DNA from: Kiloniella litopenaei
GTDB lineage: Bacteria > Pseudomonadota > Alphaproteobacteria > Kiloniellales > Kiloniellaceae
Assembly (NCBI RefSeq): GCF_000982415.1
Contig: NZ_LANI01000004.1
Location: 62,001 to 126,000 of the forward strand
DNA: 64,000 nt
Direction of reading: 5' to 3'
Under the pieces are notes generated by a model. It was not told the DNA's origin. It did no database searches and saw nothing but the letters and a program-made list of their open reading frames with translations. Within the stretch, counting starts at the first letter, position 1. Each line of letters opens with the position of its first letter. Below are positions 1 to 9,918 of the stretch, in pieces. A program made the translations under genes and the position numbers.

Positions 1-2604
1 ATCCAGCCCCCAGGCACCTTTGCGTTTGCCGATCGCATTCCACGTCCAGATGGTGTGGGGATTGACGCCGCTCATCAGTTTGACCTGGGTTTTGACGCGC
101 CCATGAGGTGATATAACCCAAATCCAGTCCTCATTGACGATACAATGTTGCCGGGCCGTTTCTTCGTTGATGAACAGACGGTTTTGGGCCGTGATCTGTC
201 TTAACCAGGCGTTTTGTGATCCCCAGCTGTGATACATGTGCATTGGTCGCTGGGTCACAGCGTGCAAAGGATATTCTTTGCCGTCCACGGCCTTTTCTTC
301 CAAAGGCATGTACCAGATTGGGAGAGGATCAAAGGTTTCGTCTATTCGGCTGCGCAGATCATCAGGCGGTTGAATATCACCGTGTCCCTGAGCAGCAAGG
401 CGAAACTTTTGCATGTGTTCGGAATAGATGTGCATCACAATACGCTCTGCATTGGGGATCCATCCCATCTCATGAGATCGATCAAGATAAGAGCGGTTGG
501 CAAATTTATAATAGGACTGTTCCGGGGTGAACTCATCAGACCAGAAGCATCCATTTTCAATGTACTTCTGCAACTGATCGGGGTTCGGATCTCCTTTGCC
601 GTGGCTGTTGCCGTCTTTTCCACGCCACCCCGCGAGTGGTCCAACGCCCGGTGTTCGTTCGTGATTTGTGATGTAATCAGAATACCCCCCGGGGTACATG
701 GCACTGCCATCTTCCTTGGACATGCCGGGTAAGCCAAGGCGCGCACCGAGATCCAACAGAACATCCTGAAACGGACGCACGTCTCTGTCTGGTTTTATAA
801 CGGGTTGCCTGATGGAATCAGCGGGGCCATGCGCGCTGCAGATGGGACGATCAAGTAGGGAAATAGCATCCCAGCGTTCAAGATAGGTTGTATCGGGCAG
901 TATCAGGTCAGCGTAAGGCACCATTTCAGAATGATAGGCATCTGAATAAATGATTTTAGGGATCTTGTAACTGCCGTCTTCATTTTTGTCTGTGAGATAT
1001 TTTATCGTGCCGGGCACATTCATCGAGCTGTTCCAGCTCATATTCGCCATATACATGAAAAGCAAATCCACAGGATAGGGATCGCCTTTCCAGGCATTGT
1101 GAATGACCATATGCATCAAGCCGTGGGATGCGAGTGGATATTCCCAGCTATAGGCTTTGTCGATGCGTTTGGGGGTGCCGTCGGGTTCAACCAGCAAATC
1201 TGCCGGACCTGTCGGGAAACCAAGCGGCATCCCGGGTAACGGAGTGTTGGCGATGGAATCATGTCCCGCAGGCTTGGGACCCGGAGGGCAGGGGCGTGGA
1301 AAAGGTGGCTTGTGTCTGAAACCACCGGGGACATCAATAGAGCCCAAAAGCATTTGTAAAACATGGATCGCCCGACAGGTATGAAAACCATTTGAATGGG
1401 CTGAAATTCCGCGCATGGCATGCATGGAAATCGGTCGTCCGATCATTTTATCCTGTTTACGTCCGGCCCAATCTGTCCAGGATACATCAAGCTCAATTGT
1501 TTCTTCGAAGGCTACGTGGGCGATTTCTGCAGCGATACGGCGAATATTTGCTGCGCTGTAACCGATTTGTTCTGCAACGGCTTCTGGTGCGTATTGTGGA
1601 TCGAGATAACGATCAGCCATCAAGTGAAAGGCCGGAACAGCTTTACGGCCATCCGGAAGGGTATACTCACCAGCTAAGGCTTGTTTGGCCTCGACATTTG
1701 TTGACGAGACGAGCTTTTTTGTCTCTGCATCATAACAGAGCGGATTTCCCTCGGCGTCTCGGGCAAAAAGACCATCATCGGCAGCACCGGGATCCTGGAT
1801 GACAAGCCAGGGGGCATTTGTATAGTGGGTTATGTAGGTCCAGTCGATTTTTTCAGCTTTGAGAAGCTCATGTATGAGGGCAAAGACAAAGAGACCATCT
1901 GTCCCGGGCCGGATGCCAATCCATTCATCGGCAATGCCGGAATAACCCGTGCGAACCGGATTTACAGAAACGAACTTGGTGCCTTTTCGGGTTTTTAGCT
2001 TACCCAGTCCAATTTTGATCGGGTTGGAATCATGATCTTCGGCGACACCGAACATCAGCAGGTATTTGGTATGATCCCAATCAGGTTCGCCGAATTCCCA
2101 GAAAGATCCTCCGGCGCTGTATAGGCCTGCAGCAGCCATGTTGACGGAACAAAATCCACCATGGGCGGCAAAGTTTCTGGTGCCAAATTTACCGGCCCAC
2201 CAGCCAGTGAGACTTTGCGATTGATCACGACCTGTGAAGAAAGCCAGTTTTGAGGGGTCTTTTGCTCTGATCTCCCCAAGCCATCCCCCGGCAAGTTCAA
2301 GGGCTTCATCCCATTCAATTTCTTTGAATTCACCTGATCCACGTTCTCCCGTTCTAATAAGTGGCTTTTGCAAACGGGCAGGGGAGTTATGCTGCATAAT
2401 TCCGGCTGACCCCTTGGCACAGAGTACCCCTTTGTTTACTGGATGATCCGGGTTGCCTTCGATGTAGCGGATCTGATCCCCACGCAAGTGTACCTTGATG
2501 CCACAGCGGCAGGCACACATGTAACATGTCGTGGTCTTAACTTCGTCCGATACGTGTGGGGAAGTGTCAACTTCCTCTTGTTTGGACGTGGGAAAGAAGC
2601 CCAT
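1..2604 (-). CDS. soeA: Molybdopterin oxidoreductase, sulfite dehydrogenase catalytic subunit SoeA-like (C-terminus beyond window)
   Basis: Reading leftwards from the ATG at 2604 (GGAG upstream), 868 codons stay open to the window edge, so the C-terminus is missing. The N-terminus carries a [4Fe-4S] motif (C27, C30, C34, C62) followed by molybdopterin-oxidoreductase sequence. There is no twin-arginine signal, which fits a cytoplasm-facing enzyme such as SoeA rather than an exported DMSO- or thiosulfate-reductase. SoeABC oxidises cytoplasmic sulfite and passes electrons to quinone. The gene lies about 100 bp downstream of pta in the same direction, and the next genes (soeB, soeC expected) would be left of the window. 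Context supports the role, because Xsc in this cluster releases sulfite. The family call is firm; the sulfite specificity is inferred from the neighbours. Confidence 0.8.
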   Translation of the reverse strand, partial: MGFFPTSKQEEVDTSPHVSDEVKTTTCYMCACRCGIKVHLRGDQIRYIEGNPDHPVNKGVLCAKGSAGIMQHNSPARLQKPLIRTGERGSGEFKEIEWDEALELAGGWLGEIRAKDPSKLAFFTGRDQSQSLTGWWAGKFGTRNFAAHGGFCSVNMAAAGLYSAGGSFWEFGEPDWDHTKYLLMFGVAEDHDSNPIKIGLGKLKTRKGTKFVSVNPVRTGYSGIADEWIGIRPGTDGLFVFALIHELLKAEKIDWTYITHYTNAPWLVIQDPGAADDGLFARDAEGNPLCYDAETKKLVSSTNVEAKQALAGEYTLPDGRKAVPAFHLMADRYLDPQYAPEAVAEQIGYSAANIRRIAAEIAHVAFEETIELDVSWTDWAGRKQDKMIGRPISMHAMRGISAHSNGFHTCRAIHVLQMLLGSIDVPGGFRHKPPFPRPCPPGPKPAGHDSIANTPLPGMPLGFPTGPADLLVEPDGTPKRIDKAYSWEYPLASHGLMHMVIHNAWKGDPYPVDLLFMYMANMSWNSSMNVPGTIKYLTDKNEDGSYKIPKIIYSDAYHSEMVPYADLILPDTTYLERWDAISLLDRPICSAHGPADSIRQPVIKPDRDVRPFQDVLLDLGARLGLPGMSKEDGSAMYPGGYSDYITNHERTPGVGPLAGWRGKDGNSHGKGDPNPDQLQKYIENGCFWSDEFTPEQSYYKFANRSYLDRSHEMGWIPNAERIVMHIYSEHMQKFRLAAQGHGDIQPPDDLRSRIDETFDPLPIWYMPLEEKAVDGKEYPLHAVTQRPMHMYHSWGSQNAWLRQITAQNRLFINEETARQHCIVNEDWIWVISPHGRVKTQVKLMSGVNPHTIWTWNAIGKRKGAWGLD

Positions 2605-2705
2605 AAATCATCTCCAATTTGACGCTATCCTGTTGTGATTTTTATTTTTTTGAGTTTTCTAAGGCATACTATAGATTGTTATATTTTATTAAATCTACAA
2701 TTTTT

Positions 2706-3623
2706 TTAGGTAATATGCGCAACAATCGCTGCGAGTGCCATAGACGCAAGGCGTGCAGCTGGGGGATCGGCCCGGCTGGTTAAAACAATTGGAACACTTG
2801 CCCCCAATACAATCCCGGCGGCACAGGCGCTGTCACAATAAACGAGTTGTTTGAACATCGCGTTCCCGGTTTCAATGTTTGGCACCACCAGAATATCGGC
2901 TTTTCCCGCGACGGGGTTGTCGATCCCTTTAATGTGTGCAGCTTCGGGAGAGATGGCATTGTCCAGAGCCATGGGGCCAAAGACAAAAGCCTCAAGAACT
3001 TCTTCTTTTGCCCATTCTGTCAATGTTGCCGCATCTGTACTGGACGGCATCTGCGGATTTACTTCTTCTGTTGCCGAGAGGATTGCAACCTTTGGTTTTC
3101 TGGTGCCAAGGGCATGCATCATTTCGACCGAATTTTGTATAATTGCTTTTTTTGTTTCCAGATCTGGCGCGATGTTTACGGCGGCATCTGTAATAATCAT
3201 GGTTCGGTCCGAGCCCGGAACCGACATGTAAAAAGCATGTGACAAGCGCCGTCCGGTTCTAAGTCCTGTCTCGCGGTTTACAATGGCTTTCATGAAGACA
3301 TCAGTATGGATTTGCCCCTTCATAATGGCGTTTACTTTTCCAGATCTGGCAAGCTGTACAGATTTTTTTGCAGCTTCTTCTTCGTCTGCTGCATGGTGAA
3401 TTTCGACTTTTGACAGATCCCAATCCATATCTTTTGCCAAACCCGAAATGATCGACTTGTCACCAACAAGCACGGGTTCAACAAGTCCTGCCTTTTGAGC
3501 AAGGCAAGCGCTTTCCATAGCGATGGTACTGGTTGCATTGACGATAGCTGTGCGAGCTGGTGCATATTGAGCAGCATTATGTAGCAATGCATTGGGGCAT
3601 TCTATTGGGTGCTGGCTCAACAT
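2706..3623 (-). CDS. pta: Phosphate acetyltransferase (short PTA/PTB family)
   Basis: This 305-residue protein is of the phosphate acetyl/butyryltransferase family, without the N-terminal regulatory domains of E. coli Pta. Family signatures visible are the central TDAAVNIAP segment and the C-terminal region with GKADILVVPNIETGN. The ATG at 3623 is preceded by AGGA. It would convert acetyl phosphate made by Xsc into acetyl-CoA, the last carbon step of taurine dissimilation. It lies between tauR and soeA, all on the minus strand. Its own promoter region (3624-3825) holds several TauR-like motifs, which suggests co-regulation with tpa and xsc. Phosphate butyryltransferase is the alternative family member, but the context argues for acetyl. 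Confidence 0.88.
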   Translation of the reverse strand: MLSQHPIECPNALLHNAAQYAPARTAIVNATSTIAMESACLAQKAGLVEPVLVGDKSIISGLAKDMDWDLSKVEIHHAADEEEAAKKSVQLARSGKVNAIMKGQIHTDVFMKAIVNRETGLRTGRRLSHAFYMSVPGSDRTMIITDAAVNIAPDLETKKAIIQNSVEMMHALGTRKPKVAILSATEEVNPQMPSSTDAATLTEWAKEEVLEAFVFGPMALDNAISPEAAHIKGIDNPVAGKADILVVPNIETGNAMFKQLVYCDSACAAGIVLGASVPIVLTSRADPPAARLASMALAAIVAHIT

Positions 3624-3734
3624 GAATTATTCCTCGTTTGTTAAATCATTCCAGTGAATGAACCAAAGAGTTCTCTGACTAAATTTGCAGATCTGTGCTT
3701 GGATAATTCACGGAATAGGTTCCGAGGTAATTCT

Positions 3735-3800
3735 TTCCAGTCTTAGAGTTTGGGGATAGCTCCATTTGGACCCATTCGATGAGTCCAGCAGGAGTCCAAA
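3735..3800 (-). promoter_or_regulatory. Cluster of putative TauR operator motifs upstream of pta
   Basis: Seen on the minus strand: TTTGGACTCC (3800-3791) and CTGGACTCAT (3788-3779). On the plus strand there is TGGACCCAT at 3767-3775, which pairs with ATGAGTCCA (3779-3787) as an inverted repeat with one mismatch around TCG. A further AGACTGGAA-like copy lies at 3735-3743. The block sits between the tauR stop and the pta start. The 9-mer TGGACTCAT recurs at the tauR/chemoreceptor divide and at 7796. Binding by TauR is an inference. Confidence 0.5.
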
Positions 3801-3825
3801 AAATGTGGTTTCTTTTATCTGTTAG

Positions 3826-5343
3826 CTAGTTACGTTGTTGGGAGGTATTTTTCTCTTTCAGCATCCGGTCAATAGTCTTGCCAAGCCGCTTGATACCGGG
3901 TTCGATCTTCGCGTTTTCGATAGAAGTAAAACCGATACGAATATGCGTGTCCGGTGCAGGTGATTCCAGAAAGAAAGGCATTCCTGATTCTATCAATACG
4001 CCGTCTTTATAAGCTTCTTTGACCAATTTATTAGCGCTGATACCTTCGGGTATTTTTATCCAGTAGGAAGTTCCCCCGGAAGAATGGGAATAGCTGCATT
4101 CGGGAATATAGGTTTTTAGTGCTTTGTGCACGGAATTCCACCTGTTGTGCCATTTACGTCGCAAGCTATAGATCAGGCTGTCGTAGTATCCAAGCGACAG
4201 AAAAAGAGCGACAGTACGTTGATTGTTGCTCGGCGTATAACGGACAACCAGTCTGCGATAAAATTTTAGTTCTTCTATGAGTTCCGGGGCTGCGACGATG
4301 TACCCGATACGCAAACCCGGAAACAAAGTTTTAGAGAGACTGCTGCTATAGATAACCCGGTCACTTGTATCCAGAGCCTTAAGGGCTGGGCTTGCTGATT
4401 TGAAATAATTGATCTCGTTCTCATAATCATCTTCAATTATGAGAAAATCCTGTTCATTGGCTTTTTGTAAAAGGCGATTTCGCCTTGAAAGAGGCATTGT
4501 GATTGTCGTCGGACATTGGTGGCTTGGTGTGACAAAAACATAGTTACAGTCATTCAGGTTATCATCGACGACCATCCCCTTTTCATCCACGGGGATCGGG
4601 GCAATATTGTTGGTAAAAAGCTGCATGATGTTTTTTGCATCGGGATAGCCCGGGTTTTCAATCCCGACGCGCGTGTGTTGCCGTACCAGTAGCCCTGCAA
4701 GAAGGTAGAGCGCGTTTTGTCCACCGAGAGTGACCAGTATTTGATCACTGGAAACATGAATGCCTCGGGCGGGGAGTAATCGGGTTCTTATCTGTTCAAT
4801 CAGTTGAGGGTCGTCATAAATTTTATCATCATGGATCCAGTCTGCCATGTCCCTTGTACTTAGGGCCAACCTGCTGCATTCCCGCCATGCCGTAAGAGGA
4901 AACAGGCGTTTATCCGGCTGACCATAAACAAAAGGAAAAGGTATATCACGCCAATCCTTGGGGAGATTGAGGTAATGACGTTCTGACGGGCGCATAAAAA
5001 AACGATTGGTCCAATCCGGCTTTTCCAGTTCGCTATGATCTATTGTTTCGGTTTCTTTTTGCGAGAGCTTGGATTGTTCCAGACCTTCGACAAACTCTTC
5101 GTTTACAAAGATACCGCTGCGTTCCCGGGTGACGAGATAGCCATCATCAGTTAGCCCCTGATAAACCAGAATGGCCGTGTTACGGGAAATGCCCAAGTCA
5201 TTGGCCAGCTTTCTGCTGGAAGGCAACTTGAACCCGGCTGGCAATGTACTGTTTAAAATTGCGTTCAAAATAGCGCGGCGAAGCTGACTTTGAAGAGACT
5301 CTCTGCTCTTCTTTTCTAAATGGAAAAGGATATCGCTCGCCAA
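3826..5343 (-). CDS. tauR: MocR-family transcriptional regulator TauR (GntR helix-turn-helix plus aminotransferase-like domain)
   Basis: This 505-residue protein has an N-terminal GntR winged helix-turn-helix (about residues 10-80, with LPSSRKLANDLGISRNTAI) and a class-I aminotransferase-like domain. The PLP-lysine motif SSSLSKTLFPGLRIGY is kept. This architecture is typical of MocR/PdxR/TauR activators. Start is TTG at 5343 with GGGGAG upstream; no better in-frame ATG was found. It is divergent from the chemoreceptor and upstream of pta. In Rhodobacter capsulatus a MocR-type TauR activates tpa and binds CTGGAC-type repeats. Similar repeats occur here at several taurine genes, so the TauR assignment is well supported by context. 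Confidence 0.82.
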   Translation of the reverse strand: MASDILFHLEKKSRESLQSQLRRAILNAILNSTLPAGFKLPSSRKLANDLGISRNTAILVYQGLTDDGYLVTRERSGIFVNEEFVEGLEQSKLSQKETETIDHSELEKPDWTNRFFMRPSERHYLNLPKDWRDIPFPFVYGQPDKRLFPLTAWRECSRLALSTRDMADWIHDDKIYDDPQLIEQIRTRLLPARGIHVSSDQILVTLGGQNALYLLAGLLVRQHTRVGIENPGYPDAKNIMQLFTNNIAPIPVDEKGMVVDDNLNDCNYVFVTPSHQCPTTITMPLSRRNRLLQKANEQDFLIIEDDYENEINYFKSASPALKALDTSDRVIYSSSLSKTLFPGLRIGYIVAAPELIEELKFYRRLVVRYTPSNNQRTVALFLSLGYYDSLIYSLRRKWHNRWNSVHKALKTYIPECSYSHSSGGTSYWIKIPEGISANKLVKEAYKDGVLIESGMPFFLESPAPDTHIRIGFTSIENAKIEPGIKRLGKTIDRMLKEKNTSQQRN

Positions 5344-5426
5344 CTCTTGTTCTCCCCGAGGTTTTAAAGGTCTTTAAATCATTGGGTGCTAATCTAGGCT
5401 ATCTTTTCCGAAAGCATAGCATGCTT

Positions 5427-5460
5427 CTGGACTGGACTCATTAATATATTGAATTGGTCC
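5427..5460. promoter_or_regulatory. Putative TauR operator in the tauR/chemoreceptor intergenic region
   Basis: Overlapping direct copies CTGGACT and CTGGACTCAT (5427-5441) are followed by ATTGGTCC (5453-5460). The last is a half-site in inverted orientation to GGAC. The site lies 84 bp upstream of tauR and 70 bp upstream of the chemoreceptor start, suited to controlling both. The exact motif is shared with the pta promoter. Regulator identity is inferred. Confidence 0.5.
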
Positions 5461-5530
5461 TATTTAGAGTGTGGTCATCCCCAAATAATGTTGCCCTTTA
5501 GTGGTTTATGAAGCCTGACAGGAGAGACAT

Positions 5531-7735
5531 GTGTCTGATACGGATGTTAATACGCAGATCGAAGAAGATGATATCGTCGAAGACACGTCAGGCGATAATG
5601 ATGAAAGATCAGACGGTAAAAGGGTATTAAAAGTAAAAACCAAACTGATGCTAGCTGTTGGCAGTATCGTTTCCACTACCTTGCTCGCCAGTCTGGTTGG
5701 GTGGTTGTCTTTTGATGGTGTCAGCAGTGCTTTTGATCAAATATCGAAGAAAAGCATTCCGCAGATGTCGATTGCGTTAGAGCTATCGGAAACGGCAACA
5801 AACATTGCCTCCTCTGCGCCTGCGCTGATCACAGTTAAATCACAACAGGAAAAGAATGATGTTTTTTCGTCTCTTCTGGAAAAGGAAGCATCGCTTGATA
5901 ATTTGATTTTGGCGCTGAATGAAAGTGGCTTTGATCAGGAAACCAGCAAGCTTCTGGAAAAAACGTCAAAAGAGCTGAAAGATAATTTGTCCGGCTTGAA
6001 TTCTTCCGTCGCACAACAGCTGGATCTTAACTCCCGGAGCCTGGCTTTAATGAATGAGCTGCTGGCAACCAAGCGGGAATTTGATGGCATTGTAGAGCCT
6101 TATCAATCTGCGGCACGAAAAACAGTTGAAGACACAATTGATGCTTCCTTTGGCAGTACAGATGTCACAAATCAGCTTATCGAGATTTTAATATCGGTCA
6201 CCAGAAGCCAGGTTTCTTCTTCGTTGCAGGTTGATACCAATCAGATTTTTTCTCTTTTGGCAGAAGTTGCAACGCATCAAGAACAAGAACTTATTGAGGC
6301 AGCGCAAAAGAAAGTTAAAGAGGCGGCGAGGCGCAACAAGGATAATATCTCTCTAATCAATGATGATATTTCTCAAGAAGCCATCAAGATCAGGGATTTG
6401 ACCAAGAAGTTGGATGCTCTTTTGCTGGGAGAGGAAAATGTTTTTACGCTTCGAATTGCTCAACTTTCTGAAAACGATAATTCGAACCAACTATTAACAA
6501 AGAATGCCGAACTTTCCCAGCAATTGAAAAGTCTCGTGGATAAAATTGCCAGTTCTGCAGAAGACGGCGCGATTACCTCTGTTTCTCTGTCTAATAATGC
6601 GATTGTCGATGGGAAAATTTGGCTTTTGGTCATTCTGGGTATCTCAATCGCGCTTGCTGCTGCGGTCATGTATTTTGTGGTCAGTAAAATGATCATTTCC
6701 CGCTTGGTCTCTTTGTCAGAGGCAATGAAAGAGATTTCCGAAGGGGATCTGTCCATAGAAGTTCCGACAGGTCAGCAAGACGAAATTGGTGAAATGGCCA
6801 GCGCGCTGAACGTTTTCAAAGAAAATGCACAACACGTTGAACGCTTGCGGAATGAACGTGAAGAAGCAAAAGCCCTTGCAGAGCAGAAACGCAAAGAAGA
6901 GATGGATGCTCTGGCTGATCAGTTTAACATCCGGGTTAAGGGGATTGTGTCCAGTGTTCAAACATCGGTTTCCCAGCTTGGCCAGACAGCACAGGAAATG
7001 AATGCCACCGCTAACCAGGCGCAGCAGCAGTCGTCTCAGGCTTCCGAGGCATCTTCCGATGTTTCTATCAATGTAGAATCAGTGGCCGCGGCTTCTGAAG
7101 AATTAACGGCTTCTATAGAAGAAATCAGTCGACAAACATCAATGGCAGCAACAGCTTCCAGAGAGGTTAGTACAGACGCTCAGGCAACAAACCAAGCGGT
7201 AGACAGCCTGTCTGAAGCTGCCGAAAAGATTGGCGCAGTGGTTGATTTGATCAGCGAGATTGCCGATCAAACCAATTTGTTGGCCTTGAATGCGACGATC
7301 GAAGCTGCAAGAGCAGGGGATGCCGGAAAAGGCTTTGCCGTTGTTGCATCAGAAGTAAAGAATCTTGCAACGCAAACAGGAACAGCAACAGACGATATTT
7401 CTGCTCAGGTGACAACAATCAGAGACACGGTTAGCGTGGCAGCGACTGCAATCACGAAGGTCACCAAAGCAGTTGGCAATGTTGATGAAATTACCGCTGG
7501 TATTGCTGCTGCTGTGACAGAGCAAACCTCGGCAACAGGTGAAATGTCTCGTAATGTCAGACTTGCTGCCGATGGAACCAGCAGGGTTTCTAAAAACATT
7601 GGTGATGTTATGCGGGCTTCCGAAGAAACCGGGCAGGCAGCAGGTGTTGTGCTTAATTCTTCCGAGCAACTGACGGCGGAACTTTTGTCCTTATCCAAAG
7701 AAGTTGACGATTTTATGCTTGAGATACGCAAATAA
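5531..7735 (+). CDS. Methyl-accepting chemotaxis protein (candidate taurine-linked chemoreceptor)
   Basis: A 734-residue transmembrane chemoreceptor. An acidic cytoplasmic head comes first, then TM1 at about residues 38-60 and a periplasmic sensor of about 300 residues, largely helical and rich in heptad-like Leu/Ala/Ser. TM2 is at about 361-386, followed by HAMP (about 387-440) and the signalling domain. The conserved hairpin tip with [20 protein letters not shown] lies near residue 575. No C-terminal CheR-docking pentapeptide is present (ends EIRK). Start is GTG at 5531 after GGAGAG; the overlapping ATG at 5529 is out of frame. It is divergent from tauR with TauR-like motifs between them, so sensing taurine or a related sulfonate is a reasonable inference. 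The sequence alone does not show the ligand. Confidence 0.93.
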   Translation: MSDTDVNTQIEEDDIVEDTSGDNDERSDGKRVLKVKTKLMLAVGSIVSTTLLASLVGWLSFDGVSSAFDQISKKSIPQMSIALELSETATNIASSAPALITVKSQQEKNDVFSSLLEKEASLDNLILALNESGFDQETSKLLEKTSKELKDNLSGLNSSVAQQLDLNSRSLALMNELLATKREFDGIVEPYQSAARKTVEDTIDASFGSTDVTNQLIEILISVTRSQVSSSLQVDTNQIFSLLAEVATHQEQELIEAAQKKVKEAARRNKDNISLINDDISQEAIKIRDLTKKLDALLLGEENVFTLRIAQLSENDNSNQLLTKNAELSQQLKSLVDKIASSAEDGAITSVSLSNNAIVDGKIWLLVILGISIALAAAVMYFVVSKMIISRLVSLSEAMKEISEGDLSIEVPTGQQDEIGEMASALNVFKENAQHVERLRNEREEAKALAEQKRKEEMDALADQFNIRVKGIVSSVQTSVSQLGQTAQEMNATANQAQQQSSQASEASSDVSINVESVAAASEELTASIEEISRQTSMAATASREVSTDAQATNQAVDSLSEAAEKIGAVVDLISEIADQTNLLALNATIEAARAGDAGKGFAVVASEVKNLATQTGTATDDISAQVTTIRDTVSVAATAITKVTKAVGNVDEITAGIAAAVTEQTSATGEMSRNVRLAADGTSRVSKNIGDVMRASEETGQAAGVVLNSSEQLTAELLSLSKEVDDFMLEIRK

Positions 7736-8669
7736 ATCCAAAAGACAAATTCAAGGGCTTTGTTGTGATTGGACGAAACGTAAATTGTTTAAAGTTGGAC
7801 TCATATAGTTTTTCCTGTTGGTACTATAAACCCCGGCTAATTCATTTACCGTATTATCAGGAAATATTGAGATGTAATTTTGATTTAGTGCAGTGGAACA
7901 AGATACAAATAGAACTGGTGAAGTCGTTATTCTTAAGGGAAAGCTTAAGTGTAATTGCTGTGTAGTTCCTGAAGTTTTTGTAAGCAAAAAAATGTCGTTT
8001 TTGTAAATAGGTTTAGGAATAATCACCATAATGTTGTATTTTAGATCCAGTAGCTCTTAATAAGATTACTTCTTTAGTGTTCTATTTTATTTTGTTTAAT
8101 CAGATAAAATAGAGCGAGTACTTTAAATGTTTTGTTGTTTTGAATGCCAGTATCACTGTCTTAAATACGGAATGCTGGTTCACCGAATAACAATAATCAT
8201 TCAACGTTTGAATTGATTTTGATGACAGATATGAAATCAGTTCTTTTAGTTGGTAAGTACAACTAATCATTCCGTTTTGAAGTGAATGGTTATGTATGGG
8301 GAGCAAAAAATGGGTTTTGCCCATAAGCAAAATGTCATTAGGGGACGTTCTTGATGGAGGTGAACGCTTTATTCGAGAAAAATATTCACCCTGATTTTCG
8401 CTGTATCCGCTTCTTCTTAGCGCCTGTGTCGCTTTTGTCTTCCCTATTATGTGATCAACTTTATGGCTTTGAAAAAAGCCAGTTATGTAACGCATTTATC
8501 AACTCTACATCGGGGAGGTGCCAAGGAAAGTTTGCCCTTTAAAATCAATCAAAACTCAAGTCAAAGTCATAAACATTAAGAACAGCCATGAATTGCCTAA
8601 TAGAGCAAGTTCAGGTCTGTGAACAGGGACCCTCCTCGTTGATAAAATGAAGGAGCATGGGAGAAAAAA
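7736..8669. other. 934-bp AT-rich intergenic region with one TauR-like motif
   Basis: No convincing gene was found; the open frames on both strands lack recognisable sequence or ribosome sites. TTGGACTCAT at 7795-7804 matches the motif at the other taurine promoters, with ATTGGAC at 7768-7774. A 16-bp inverted repeat GTTCAGGTCTGTGAAC lies at 8609-8624, about 45 bp before the binding-protein gene. The length is unusual for this otherwise compact cluster, so a long leader, a small RNA or a decayed gene are all possible. Confidence 0.5.
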
Positions 8670-9809
8670 ATGACAATACTTAAGAAAACTACAGTAAGCC
8701 GTCGTAAAGTTCTAAAAGGTGCCGCCATTGCAGGTGCTTCCACATTGGCTGCACCTGCATTTATCAAAAATGCGCTTTCCTCTTCCGGAGAGCTGAATGT
8801 GATGATGTGGTCTGATTACCTTCCCGAAGAGTTTAAGGAAGCGTTTAAAAAGGAAACCGGGATTACAATCAACCACACCGGTATTGGGTCTAACGAAGAA
8901 ATTATCAATAAACTGCGTGCAACACGTGGTCGTGGTTTTGATGTTATTTCGCCAACAAACATGCGTGCGCAACAGTGGGAGCCGCTAAACCTGTTGCAGC
9001 CTTTTGACATGAACAAGGTGAAAATTGACCGTGTTAATGCATCCATGGCCAAAGTTGGTGAAACAGATTGGAACTTTGCTGGTAAAGGATCTCATTGGTT
9101 GCCTCAACTTTGGGGAACAGAAGCTGTTGCATGGCGTACCGATAAATGGACCCCTGAAGGCGGTGTGCCAAGCTATGGTGATCTTTGGAAAGATGGTGGT
9201 GAAAACACCATGATGGGCCGTCCGCATTCTATGATGTTGGGTGCTGGCCTTTATATGGAAACCATCGGTGAACTTGCGCCGGGTGACGTGAAACGCGCCT
9301 ACAACAGCGAAGATGATATGAAGGACGTTTGGTCCAAGATCACTAAGTTCTGTATTGATCGCAAAGCGAATGTCAAAAAATTCTGGAACGATGCAGATGG
9401 TCAGAAAAATGGCTTGATGCAGGAAGACGTTATTTTGGGGCAGACCTGGGATGGACCTATTCTGGCGCTGAAGGGCGAAGGAAATCCGGTTCAGTATCAG
9501 GCACCGAAAGAAGGTGCTTTGGCTTGGGTGGATGGTCTTGCAATGCCGAAAGGTGCCAAGAACATTGATCAAATTTATGCTTTCCTTGAGTTTTCTTATC
9601 GCCCTGAAAATGGTGGCCTGACTGCAAACCTGACCGGGTATAACTCTGCTGTGATTGGGGCAGATGCTCACCTGAGTGAACAGTCCAAGAAGAACTTTGC
9701 CGAAGCTTATCCGGGCGATGCTTTGGATAACCTCTTTGCATGGCCTGCCGAACCAACATGGTATGCACAGCTTCGTACAGAATTCCGCGATAAATTCGTC
9801 GCTGCATAA
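8670..9809 (+). CDS. ABC transporter substrate-binding protein, PotD/PotF (polyamine-type) family
   Basis: A 379-residue exported binding protein with a Tat-like leader (SRRKVLKGAAIAG, residues 10-22) and a predicted mature start in the mid-30s. The mature protein begins with LNVMMWSDYLPEEF, the pattern typical of spermidine/putrescine-type binding proteins, and retains an aromatic TWDGP segment. It starts a four-gene importer operon with its ATPase and two permeases. The operon sits between the tauR/chemoreceptor pair and tpa, where other taurine degraders carry TauABC or TRAP systems. Taurine, hypotaurine or another aminosulfonate is therefore the likely substrate by context. Polyamines remain possible from family membership. 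Confidence 0.85.
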   Translation: MTILKKTTVSRRKVLKGAAIAGASTLAAPAFIKNALSSSGELNVMMWSDYLPEEFKEAFKKETGITINHTGIGSNEEIINKLRATRGRGFDVISPTNMRAQQWEPLNLLQPFDMNKVKIDRVNASMAKVGETDWNFAGKGSHWLPQLWGTEAVAWRTDKWTPEGGVPSYGDLWKDGGENTMMGRPHSMMLGAGLYMETIGELAPGDVKRAYNSEDDMKDVWSKITKFCIDRKANVKKFWNDADGQKNGLMQEDVILGQTWDGPILALKGEGNPVQYQAPKEGALAWVDGLAMPKGAKNIDQIYAFLEFSYRPENGGLTANLTGYNSAVIGADAHLSEQSKKNFAEAYPGDALDNLFAWPAEPTWYAQLRTEFRDKFVAA

Positions 9810-9918
9810 TCTGTCATTGAGTTCGATAAGGGAGCACAGAATTCTCTGTGCTCCTCTTCATCCTTATAAATAATAAATTTCGGGTTTTCTTATCCGAGAG
9901 AGTGGTCGTGGGGTCCTC

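Noticed and set aside
8100-8495. 131-codon minus-strand open frame in the long intergenic region
   Set aside because: No recognisable sequence or ribosome site, and AT-rich noncoding character; neighbouring short frames look equally random.
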